A stretch of DNA of 64,000 nt from Azotimanducus sp965199815 (GTDB lineage Bacteria; Pseudomonadota; Gammaproteobacteria; Pseudomonadales; Azotimanducaceae): contig CBDATE010000024.1 in NCBI GenBank assembly GCA_965199815.1, positions 496,001 to 560,000 of the forward strand. The letters are read 5' to 3'. Position numbers and translations under genes: made by a program. Position 1 is the first letter of the stretch. The number at the start of each line of letters is the position of its first letter. Shown here piece after piece: positions 1 through 7,614 of this stretch. The notes beneath the pieces were generated by a model. The model had not been told where the DNA came from. It saw only the letters and a program-made list of their open reading frames with translations, and did no database searches.

Positions 1-1475
1 GACTCGCGACTGAACTCTCGGCGCAGCGATTCTTCCTGTTTGCGTGACAGGCCGCCAAGGCATTCAATCGCATCCTTCATACGCATCAGGCAGATGTCCC
101 TGCCGAGAATGACCATGGAATCGAACAGCGGCAGACTCACTTGCCGCCCGGAAATGGCCAGGAAGATGGGCGACAGGAAATCACGAAACTTCACGCCACA
201 GACATCCGCAGTACGCTTGCAGGCGTCGTAGAGGGCGCTCCGCTGCCAATCGGTCAGCCCCTCGAGCGCCCAACTCGTCATGGCCAGTATGTCTCGCTGG
301 CGTTCTGTCTCCAGCTTCTTGTGGTCAAAGTCTGCGAGTGAAAGCGCCGCCCGATTGCCGAGCAGATAGTCGATCTGCGGGGCCACATCCGCCAGAATTT
401 CGCTGCGTTCCCTGATGAGATCGACAATCGCCTCGACTCGGTTGGATTCATTGGCCCAAGTGAGCAATCGCTCGAGAAATGCCTGCCCGTCCAGCGCACG
501 CAAGTACTTCCCATTCAAGGACTTGAGTTTGACCATGTCGAATACCGGCGCACCGGCACCGAGCCGCGACAAGTCGAATGCCGCGCGCATCTCGGCCAGG
601 GAAAACACATCGGATTCATCGGGCATGGACCAACCAAGCGTCGCGAGGTAGTTCAGCAGAGCCTCGGGCAGTACGCCCAAGCGCCGGTAGTAGTCGATGC
701 TGGTCGGATTGCGCCGCTTCGACAGCTTGCTGCCATCCGGGTTGCGAATAAGCGGCAGGTGCACATGGACAGGTGTCTTCCAGCCAAAGGCGCGCGTCAA
801 CAACTGCTGCTTGGGTACCGAGTTGATCCATTCCTCGCCCCGGATCAGGTGAGATATGTGCATGAGCTGATCATCAACACAGGCCGCCAGATGATAGGTG
901 GGATAGCCATCAGACTTGAGCAATACCTGCATATCTACCTGTGCCCAGGGAATCTCAATCTCGCCACGAAGCAGATCCGTGAAACTGCACTGGCCCTCTG
1001 ACGGCACCTCGAGACGAACCACGCTCGGCTCGCCCGCCTCAACGCGCGCACGCACGGCCTGTGGCGAGAGTTCAAGGCAGGCTCCGTCATAGCGTGGTGT
1101 CTGCTTGCGCTGAACTTGTTCGCGACGCATGGCGGCAAGCCGCTCAGGGGTGCAGAAACAGCGGAAGGCCGCGCCCGCTTCGAGAAGCTGTTCGACATGC
1201 TGATGGTAGATGTCGAGACGTTCGCTTTGTCTGTATGGCCCGTGCGCGCCACCAACATCCGGCCCTTCGTTCCAATCAAGCCCGAGCCACCTCAACGCAT
1301 TGATGACAGCCTCCTCGGAGGCGCGGGTGCTTCTGGCCCGATCAGTGTCTTCGATGCGTAGCACGAATTCGCCATCCATGGCATCGGCGAACACCCGGTT
1401 CATCAAGCCCACATAGGCAGTTCCGAGGTGTGGCGCGCCGGTTGGCGAGGGGGCGATACGTGTCCTGACTGTCAT
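1..1475 (-). CDS. gltX: Glutamyl-tRNA synthetase, 3' end outside window
   Basis: Charges tRNA-Glu with glutamate in the cytoplasm (class I aminoacyl-tRNA synthetase). Translated from the ATG at 1475 the protein opens MTVRTRIAPSPTGAPHLGTA, which contains the HIGH-type signature as HLGT, and the KMSKS-type loop appears as KLSKR near residue 250. Other family marks are LRIEDTDRARS, RGEEWINSVPKQ and LSRLGAGAPVFDMVKL. The frame stays open to base 1, giving about 491 residues; family members run about 470-510, so only a few residues are missing. The gene starts 5 bp after the fghA stop, so the two are probably cotranscribed. The Shine-Dalgarno is weak; the start rests on the conserved N-terminal motif. 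Confidence 0.96.
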   Translation of the reverse strand, partial: MTVRTRIAPSPTGAPHLGTAYVGLMNRVFADAMDGEFVLRIEDTDRARSTRASEEAVINALRWLGLDWNEGPDVGGAHGPYRQSERLDIYHQHVEQLLEAGAAFRCFCTPERLAAMRREQVQRKQTPRYDGACLELSPQAVRARVEAGEPSVVRLEVPSEGQCSFTDLLRGEIEIPWAQVDMQVLLKSDGYPTYHLAACVDDQLMHISHLIRGEEWINSVPKQQLLTRAFGWKTPVHVHLPLIRNPDGSKLSKRRNPTSIDYYRRLGVLPEALLNYLATLGWSMPDESDVFSLAEMRAAFDLSRLGAGAPVFDMVKLKSLNGKYLRALDGQAFLERLLTWANESNRVEAIVDLIRERSEILADVAPQIDYLLGNRAALSLADFDHKKLETERQRDILAMTSWALEGLTDWQRSALYDACKRTADVCGVKFRDFLSPIFLAISGRQVSLPLFDSMVILGRDICLMRMKDAIECLGGLSRKQEESLRREFSRE

Positions 1476-1480
1476 GTGCA

Positions 1481-2338
1481 TCAAGCCCCGGCGAGAATCA
1501 TCGCGTGATGCCGGATGTGATCCGCGATGAACGAAGAGATGAAGAAGTAGCTGTGATCGTAACCGGGATGCATACGCAAATCGAGCGCCTGACCAGCATC
1601 TCTGGCGGCTTCGGCCAGTCGTTCAGGCTGGAGCTGTTCCTGAAGAAACTGATCGGATTCACCCTGATCGACCAGAACAACAGGAAAATCCGCACGGCTC
1701 GCACCAGTACGAAGAAGCTGACAAGTGTCCCATGCCTCCCACTCCTGCCGGTCGGCACCGAGGTAGGCCGAGAAGGCTTTCTGTCCCCAGGGGCAGGCGC
1801 TCGGCGCAACGATGGGCGCGAACGCCGACATACTCCTGTACAGGGTCGGGTTTCGCAATCCGAGCACCAGTGCGCCGTGACCACCCATGGAGTGCCCGAA
1901 AATCCCTTGTCTCGAGGCATCCACTGGAAATTCACCGGCAATAAGCGTCTGCAACTCGCGAGTGATGTAGGAATACATGCGAAAGTGAGGTATCCAGGGG
2001 GATTGTGTGGCATCGAGATAAAAGCTTGCGCCCTGCCCCAGATCATAGGCTGCATCGTCCGCAACATCAGCGCCTCTCGGACTGGTATCAGGCGCGATGA
2101 TGGCCATTCCGGCGCGCGCCGCCGCAGCGAACGCGCCCGCCTTGAGGGCAAAGTTCTGCTCGCTACAGGTGAGACCGGACAGCCACCACAGCAGGGGCAC
2201 ACTGCGCTCCTCGCATTGCTGCGGAAGAAACAGGCTGAACCTCATGCGGCATTGCAGCGCCCGGGAGTCGTGCTGGTGGAAGCCCAACTCACCACCAAAG
2301 CACCTGTGCCTGTTCAGGGTGTCAATCACACCGGGCAT
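1481..2338 (-). CDS. fghA: S-formylglutathione hydrolase
   Basis: Hydrolyses S-formylglutathione to formate and glutathione, the last step of glutathione-dependent formaldehyde detoxification; cytosolic serine esterase of the esterase D/FrmB family. The 285-residue protein matches the usual length of about 280. The nucleophile elbow GHSMGGHGAL places Ser near residue 150, with Asp in LVDQGESD near 224 and His in GYDHSYFF near 262 completing the triad; LSGLTCSEQNF and APDTSPRGADV are also conserved. The ATG at 2338 lies inside the last codons of the upstream ATPase gene and has a GGAGA ribosome site at good spacing. No formaldehyde dehydrogenase gene is next to it. Confidence 0.95.
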   Translation of the reverse strand: MPGVIDTLNRHRCFGGELGFHQHDSRALQCRMRFSLFLPQQCEERSVPLLWWLSGLTCSEQNFALKAGAFAAAARAGMAIIAPDTSPRGADVADDAAYDLGQGASFYLDATQSPWIPHFRMYSYITRELQTLIAGEFPVDASRQGIFGHSMGGHGALVLGLRNPTLYRSMSAFAPIVAPSACPWGQKAFSAYLGADRQEWEAWDTCQLLRTGASRADFPVVLVDQGESDQFLQEQLQPERLAEAARDAGQALDLRMHPGYDHSYFFISSFIADHIRHHAMILAGA

Positions 2339-3663
2339 GAGCGTTCTCCGGAAATGTCGCGCCCGCCTCCGAGCAAATACTGCTTCGAGATGGGAAGCTC
2401 TGACTGTACGCCATCAAGTGCATCATCAATGTCGGTTTCACAAAACAGGGGGCCCCAGGTTTCGAAGGGGGTTATGCAAGTTTGGCCACTGTCACGGCGC
2501 ACTGTGAGTAGCGAATCCCTGGGTAGCATGTCGGGAAGGATGGGCGAGTGGGTTGTCACGATGTATTGAGATTGCCCAATGTGCGCCTGCGTTTTGAAAA
2601 ATTCTGCGATGAGTTGAATACGGCGCGGATGCACACCGTTTTCGGGTTCTTCAAAGCCGACGAGCGCAGGTGCTTCGCGGGTGCCCATCAGAGCCAGAAG
2701 GCCGAGTGTGCGCAAAGTGCCCTCCGAGAGTATGCGCGCAGGAACCGAAACGCCACCTTCCCGGATACGCAGTTCCACTTCACCGATGTCGCTGACATCC
2801 ACATCAATGCCTTCAACATTCGGGATTAGCATGTGGAGCGCCTTCTCGACTGCTTCAAACTGCCTGGGATTCCGGGATTGAAGGGTATTGAGGAACGCGG
2901 CAAGCTCCTCGCCCATCAATCCGATGTGATGAACCTCCTTGACGGGGTTCGAGCCACGCATGCGCTCGCGTGGCTCGAAATAGAAGAAGAGCCAGCTTTC
3001 GAACTCTTGCCGGGCCGCTACGAGATGCGGATAGTGTGGTGGGTAATGCGGCATGGAGAGGATGCTGTGGTCCAAATACCGGTCGTAACAGGTGGGGTGA
3101 GCCTGACCTTCAAGGCGAAGATGAATCTTCTCGCGCTGCCGCTCGATGAAGGGCTTGCGCTTGCCAGTTGGCTGCCCTTTGGCATTGAGGGCGGCCAGGT
3201 ATTCGTCGGAGACTCGCAGTACGCCGGACTTGGGCAGCATCTCGATCTCGATACGGTAACGGAGGTCACGTTCGCGCACCTGTGCAGGGCTATTGCGTGG
3301 CTTGCCGGAGCTTTCGCCTCTCCCGGGACGGCGCATTTCCCGGATGTGCTGGTTGACATTCTCGACAATCGAATCCGACAGGTGCAGATCAACTTCAATG
3401 GAAAACGACAGGCGCTCCTGCGTGACGAGTCCTTTGAGACCGGTCTCGGAAAAACGGAAGGATTCCAGCGGCTTGCCACGATACGGTGAATCAAAGGCGG
3501 CTTTCAGCGTCCGGCTGGCTGCCATTTTCGACAGGAGCTGCAAGGCATCGAGAAAATTGCTCTTGCCCGCTGCGTTTGGGCCAAACAAGACCGACAGTGG
3601 CTGTACGCTCACCTCGACATCATCGAAGGACTTGTACCCCTTGATCCTGATCCGTTTCAGCAT
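2326..3663 (-). CDS. AAA/OLD-type ATPase, third gene of a three-ATPase operon
   Basis: Predicted ABC/SMC-type ATPase of the AAA_21 (RecF/OLD-like) group. The 445 residues begin with IRIKGYKSFDDV and carry Walker A GPNAAGKSN at 28-36, an ABC signature LSEGTLR near 312, Walker B with catalytic Glu in GFEEPENGVHP near 337 and the H-loop YIVTTHSP near 372, so the ATPase looks complete. No TOPRIM nuclease domain follows; the C-terminus is short. It starts 13 bp after the second ATPase gene and overlaps fghA by 13 bp. ATPases of this type are common in phage-defence operons (Gabija, retron Septu, PARIS); its specific role here is unknown. Confidence 0.85.
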   Translation of the reverse strand: MLKRIRIKGYKSFDDVEVSVQPLSVLFGPNAAGKSNFLDALQLLSKMAASRTLKAAFDSPYRGKPLESFRFSETGLKGLVTQERLSFSIEVDLHLSDSIVENVNQHIREMRRPGRGESSGKPRNSPAQVRERDLRYRIEIEMLPKSGVLRVSDEYLAALNAKGQPTGKRKPFIERQREKIHLRLEGQAHPTCYDRYLDHSILSMPHYPPHYPHLVAARQEFESWLFFYFEPRERMRGSNPVKEVHHIGLMGEELAAFLNTLQSRNPRQFEAVEKALHMLIPNVEGIDVDVSDIGEVELRIREGGVSVPARILSEGTLRTLGLLALMGTREAPALVGFEEPENGVHPRRIQLIAEFFKTQAHIGQSQYIVTTHSPILPDMLPRDSLLTVRRDSGQTCITPFETWGPLFCETDIDDALDGVQSELPISKQYLLGGGRDISGERSCPV

Positions 3664-3676
3664 GCGTTCAATTCCT

Positions 3677-5152
3677 TCACGGTGAGGACGACTGCCATCG
3701 GGCTGGCTTCACCCCACCTTTGCGACCAAGTCCGTAACCCACCCTGAACACATCGGGGATGTTGACCCGGCCATCATGCAAACGCTGGAAAACTCCCAGG
3801 GATTCAAGATCTTCACGGACTCCATTGGCACCATTTTCGAGATGCGATGGCGGCAGTTCGACACCTCCCTCTTTCACATCTCTGGCCAGGCACTCGAGAA
3901 CCTGATCTTCTCTCCAGCGCTCCTTGATTTCATCGAATCCGCAGGGAAGCATGATGCCGGCCAACGGCTTGAGTGCGCGATGCATCCATGGATAGTCCTC
4001 TTTGACTTCCTCTACACGTATCCTGGATGCCTCCTGGACACCGCGCTTGATACTCTCGAAATGAAGTGCGTGTGAGTGATCAGGGTACCGCTCGTCTGCA
4101 TCCTCGGCAGCGGTTTGCAATGCCTTCAGGAAAGAGCGGGGACTCACCTGCCCCTTGGTATCTGCCAGATGATTCGGAATCCAGGTGTACGGGAATCCGC
4201 GTTTGGCGTTTCGACCCATCCATGGCCCGGCAATCATGTGAAATTGGCTGCGCTGAGATTCTTCGTCTGAAACCAGCTGCCGTGGAACCTGAAACAGGGA
4301 ACATCCTGCAACACTCGTGGCACTCCACGGACGGTGGCCGAGGAAATCGCGAAAAACTTCTCCTTGCTCCGAGTTTACGAGGTTGTGCCACAACAACCCA
4401 TAGAGCTCGCGGGTTGGCCAGCCCAGTTCAACTGTCGAGGACAACACCTTTGACGCATCGGGAAAATCGGTAATCCGGCTCTCAACCATCTGGTCGGTTC
4501 TCAGGAATATCTTGACCCGTAACCGCCGGTAGGAGCGCATGTCGAGCGCGGTTTGCATCAGACCACGGACGAGAGGATATATATCCTTCCATTCATCCGA
4601 GCAGCGGTCCAACGCATCGAAGAGCACCAGCAGAAATTTGCACTCCCGAGCGAACGCCTCGTCGGCATCCTGAAACAGACGTGAGATTGCCTCGGGGTTG
4701 TTCGCGACATAGACCAGGCGTTCATGCCAGGTTTCCGGACGCTGAATTGGATGATCCGGCGATGCAATCTGCCGGGCGAGAACCGTCTGCCAGATCATTC
4801 TGGGATTCTGCCCATTCGAAAGCAGGGTTCTCAATCCATCCTTGTTGGGGTACTTGTCCGGATCATCGGTCACCCCGAAGCCCGTTTTGACCTCGGTTGA
4901 TTCACTCGATGCCAACTGCTCTGCCGGTTTGTATATGAGCTCGCGGATAGCAGGTTCCTGAAGCGCACTCCACCAGAAGGTTTTCCCGGCTCCGCGCATA
5001 CCGGTTACGAGCATGACATCCGGATCCATCGCTTTCAGATGAGAGCGCGGAAGGTACACTTGTCGAGGAACCGGTTTCTTACCATGACTGGTCCCTTCAG
5101 GGAGCTTTCTCAGCGCCGAACGTGCGATTTCAGCATCGATTTTGCTATTCAT
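3677..5152 (-). CDS. P-loop ATPase, second gene of a three-ATPase operon
   Basis: Unrecognised 491-residue protein with a clear P-loop: Walker A GMRGAGKT at 51-58 and Walker B hydrophobic strand LLVLFDALDR at 174-183, resembling STAND/KAP-type NTPases. Downstream sequence is mixed alpha-helical, with a possible winged-helix-like end (LESLGVFQRLHDGRVNIPDVFR). There is no signal peptide or membrane segment. The ATG at 5152 overlaps the stop of the KGGVGR gene as ATGA, so translation is probably coupled; this start is preferred to an ATG seven codons upstream. Context suggests it works with the neighbouring ATPases, for example as the middle component of a sensing complex; that is inference. Confidence 0.8.
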   Translation of the reverse strand: MNSKIDAEIARSALRKLPEGTSHGKKPVPRQVYLPRSHLKAMDPDVMLVTGMRGAGKTFWWSALQEPAIRELIYKPAEQLASSESTEVKTGFGVTDDPDKYPNKDGLRTLLSNGQNPRMIWQTVLARQIASPDHPIQRPETWHERLVYVANNPEAISRLFQDADEAFARECKFLLVLFDALDRCSDEWKDIYPLVRGLMQTALDMRSYRRLRVKIFLRTDQMVESRITDFPDASKVLSSTVELGWPTRELYGLLWHNLVNSEQGEVFRDFLGHRPWSATSVAGCSLFQVPRQLVSDEESQRSQFHMIAGPWMGRNAKRGFPYTWIPNHLADTKGQVSPRSFLKALQTAAEDADERYPDHSHALHFESIKRGVQEASRIRVEEVKEDYPWMHRALKPLAGIMLPCGFDEIKERWREDQVLECLARDVKEGGVELPPSHLENGANGVREDLESLGVFQRLHDGRVNIPDVFRVGYGLGRKGGVKPARWQSSSP

Positions 5153-6258
5153 GGCACGAACTCTTCCTTGCACAGGGGAATCCTTTCCACGAAGGTTTTC
5201 AGGAACCGCCCATAGGCCGCCATCACGGTCGCCTCATCCGGATTGCGCAGCGACGCACCGGCAGCCAGGCCAAGTTCCCAGCTGATTTCCAACGGCATGT
5301 GAGGTGCATCCGATTCGTCCGAATCGAAAGAAAAGTCGCCACCCGGCTGTTCGCCTGCGCCTACCTCGTCGTACAGGTACTTCCTGAATACATCCCACGC
5401 TGACGAACGGAATTGTTGCATATAGGCTTCACGGTCGGGCACCGGTGTCAGTGCCGACACGATGAACAAGCGCTCCCTGATCTTCTCCGCCAAGCCCTGA
5501 TCTCTCCAATGACGGAACAGGATTTCGTAATCAGTCCAGGTGCTCTCGGAATCTGTCGCGAACAGCAAGACTTCGGCATCAAGATCAGTAACCGTCGCGG
5601 CCGCGATGTCGTGCAGGCCACTGCGGCTCTCCAGCAGCACGATGGTTGGCCTGGATTGCTTCTCCAGACGGGTGATCAGGTGTTCGAGCCGCTTCGTCCA
5701 TGACATACCGTCTTTTTTCATGTACACGCGGCCCAGCTTGGAGAGATAATCGCCAGGCTTGGCACCGTGTGCTGGTGCCACTTGTACATCGCCTTCCATA
5801 TCCTGCATCCAGGCTGGCGCGGTGGTGCTACGCCCAACGCCACCCTTGACGGAGAAGAGTGTGCAACATCTGGCCGAGCTTCCGTCCCGGGCATCACCGA
5901 CCGTCCACCAATCACCACCGGTTACCAGACGGTCAACCCAGTACACCCCCGGCAATCTCTCGAACTCCTTCTCCATGGGTTTCAGGGTTGCCAACAGGGC
6001 ATCGCTGACGAACAGCACAGCCTCGCTCGGCGGATAGCTGTGCGCTCCAAGTTCTTCATGCAAGCGCTTGGCAAGGGTTTGCAGAGCCGTGCTGTGTTCG
6101 TCAGTCTTGAATTTGCAGGGCACCGAAATTCGCACCCTCCCGAATAAATCGCATACCAGATACAGGGGGCGCAGTTGCACTGGAAGGATGCCAGGCTCTT
6201 CACAAACCTTGCGGGCGCGCCCGCATGCCTCGTCAAAGGGCACAAATGCGGTATTCAT
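5149..6258 (-). CDS. KGGVGR-motif variant ParA/MinD-like ATPase
   Basis: First gene of the three-ATPase operon, 369 residues. The deviant Walker A FSVKGGVGRSTT lies at about 136-146, matching the KGGVGR-motif variant AAA ATPases related to MinD/ParA. Family-like stretches follow: VAPAHGAKPGDYLSKLGRV, IVLLESRSGLHDIAAA, LLFATDSESTWTDYEILFRHW and DAPHMPLEISW. Odd point: after the P-loop the sequence runs straight into the PAHG region, so the strand with the acidic A' motif (DxD) normally found about 20-30 residues downstream seems absent. The ATG at 6258 has a strong GGAAGG site about 6 bases upstream. Residues 1-125 form a separate N-terminal domain. Confidence 0.82.
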   Translation of the reverse strand: MNTAFVPFDEACGRARKVCEEPGILPVQLRPLYLVCDLFGRVRISVPCKFKTDEHSTALQTLAKRLHEELGAHSYPPSEAVLFVSDALLATLKPMEKEFERLPGVYWVDRLVTGGDWWTVGDARDGSSARCCTLFSVKGGVGRSTTAPAWMQDMEGDVQVAPAHGAKPGDYLSKLGRVYMKKDGMSWTKRLEHLITRLEKQSRPTIVLLESRSGLHDIAAATVTDLDAEVLLFATDSESTWTDYEILFRHWRDQGLAEKIRERLFIVSALTPVPDREAYMQQFRSSAWDVFRKYLYDEVGAGEQPGGDFSFDSDESDAPHMPLEISWELGLAAGASLRNPDEATVMAAYGRFLKTFVERIPLCKEEFVP

Positions 6259-6631
6259 AGCCGACCTTCCTGCTCCGCGCGTTCCACCATGCGTAAAATC
6301 CCGGAAGCGGCATCGCGGTGCGAATTCACCTTACTTGTCGGCATCCTCCCAGTGGCGGCGGTGCGCATCGCTAAAATCCTCGGGGTGTGTCATCATCGGC
6401 CTCCATAGCCGCATCAATGTAGCACGAGACGAGCTTCGCCAAGCGCCTGTGCCCGCCCCTCCGGGTGGCTGCACGGCGAGCTCACCGTCGCCGAAGTCGC
6501 CCCCGCGCTCGCCTCTCGGTCTCGTATCCAGTGAACGAGCACATCCCTCGACTGGAGAACCCCCGTCGAGTATCCTTCATCCTTTCCCACGCTCGCCTCT
6601 CAGTCTCATATCCAATGAACGAGCACACTCC
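6259..6631. other. Intergenic region with a 39-bp direct repeat
   Basis: A gap of 373 bp between the divergent KGGVGR operon and the C39-like peptidase gene; both promoters should lie here. It contains two near-identical 39-bp direct repeats at about 6506-6544 and 6590-6628 (starting CGCTCGCCTC, ending AACGAGCACA) 84 bp apart. A reading frame runs through from the peptidase gene but contains no convincing start before the second repeat. I see no other gene. Confidence 0.5.
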
Positions 6632-7606
6632 GTGCTGACGCGCAGGTTCAGGACGGGCACCCCCCGCTATCCGCTGCCAATAGCGAGTGAGATCTTGTGG
6701 AGACGCGCAGGCGATGAGCTGGTGGCGCGCTTCGAATTGCCGCCCCTCGAGCGCGATCTGTTAATCGTGCCGAGCCTGAGCGTTATCGGTGGCGAGCGTC
6801 CATGGTGCGCGAGCTGGCACTTGCGCGACGGCGACGACCGGCGTTGGTGGCTGGACAGCGTACCTGCTGCAGATCAGGATGCTGGTCGGGACAGGGAGCG
6901 GGGCGCGGCATCACGGACAGGCCCCTCGGTGGATACGCACATCGATTGCTTCGTCACCAGAGCGGACATCGAGGTGAGCTTTCTCGAACTGCGTCTGCGG
7001 GGCAGCCGTGTGCCACGGGAGTCGCTGATCGTCATCGCGGCGCGCCCCTGCAGAATCGAGGCACCGGATGCCGGAAGCATGGTCGCTGCGCCACTGCCGG
7101 TGCGCGCCATCAGTCAGATGCAGGCACCCGCCCCTGTTCGTCATCACATCTGCTCGCCCGTGTGTCTGTCCATGGTGATGGGTTTTGCGCCGACCCAGGC
7201 ATATGAATTCGCTCAGGCGTGTTACGAACCGAGGCGCGGGATGTTCGGCATCTGGCCGCACAACATTCGTGCGGCCAATGCACACGGCTATACCAGCGCC
7301 ATCGAAACCTTTCACTCGCTGGATGAGGCCGCGCCATTGCTTGCGGCTGGACACGTCATCATCGCCAGTATTCGCTACGCCGAGGGCGAACTGACGGGCG
7401 CGGCGACACCCGCCACGCGCGGGCATCTCGTGGTGCTGCGCGGATTGCTCGAAGACCGCGTACTGGTGATGGATCCGGCAGCCGAGTCCTGTGAACAGGT
7501 AGAACGCAGCTATGATCGCCATGAGTTTGCCCGCGCCTGGCTGGGGACGCGCGGTGTCGGCTATTTGTTGACGAAGTCCTGTTTTTCACCCAATCAACCC
7601 ACATGA
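6632..7606 (+). CDS. C39-family-like cysteine peptidase
   Basis: Resembles the Peptidase_C39_2 group of papain-fold proteins. The likely catalytic Cys lies in HHICSPVCLSMVMGF, the His in TRGHLVVLRGL and the Asp in VLVMDPAAES, in the order expected for this fold. The N-terminal half (RWWLDSV, HIDCFVTRADIEVSFLELR) looks like a beta-rich domain. No signal peptide is clear. The start is uncertain: the frame is open far upstream, antisense to the KGGVGR gene; GTG at 6632 follows the direct repeats and is my best guess. The stop overlaps an ATG (ATGA) at the head of the S9 peptidase gene, so the two peptidases are probably made together. Confidence 0.7.
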   Translation: MLTRRFRTGTPRYPLPIASEILWRRAGDELVARFELPPLERDLLIVPSLSVIGGERPWCASWHLRDGDDRRWWLDSVPAADQDAGRDRERGAASRTGPSVDTHIDCFVTRADIEVSFLELRLRGSRVPRESLIVIAARPCRIEAPDAGSMVAAPLPVRAISQMQAPAPVRHHICSPVCLSMVMGFAPTQAYEFAQACYEPRRGMFGIWPHNIRAANAHGYTSAIETFHSLDEAAPLLAAGHVIIASIRYAEGELTGAATPATRGHLVVLRGLLEDRVLVMDPAAESCEQVERSYDRHEFARAWLGTRGVGYLLTKSCFSPNQPT

Positions 7607-7614
7607 GAGAGCTG

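Noticed and set aside
1505..2569. Long plus-strand reading frame of 354 codons
   Set aside because: It is antisense to fghA and the ATPase gene, with no recognisable domains; GC-rich codon use in fghA explains the open frame.
6068..6631. 5' extension of the C39-like peptidase frame
   Set aside because: Overlaps the opposite-strand KGGVGR gene, is Arg/Ser/Pro-rich and contains no domain; the real start is probably after the direct repeats.
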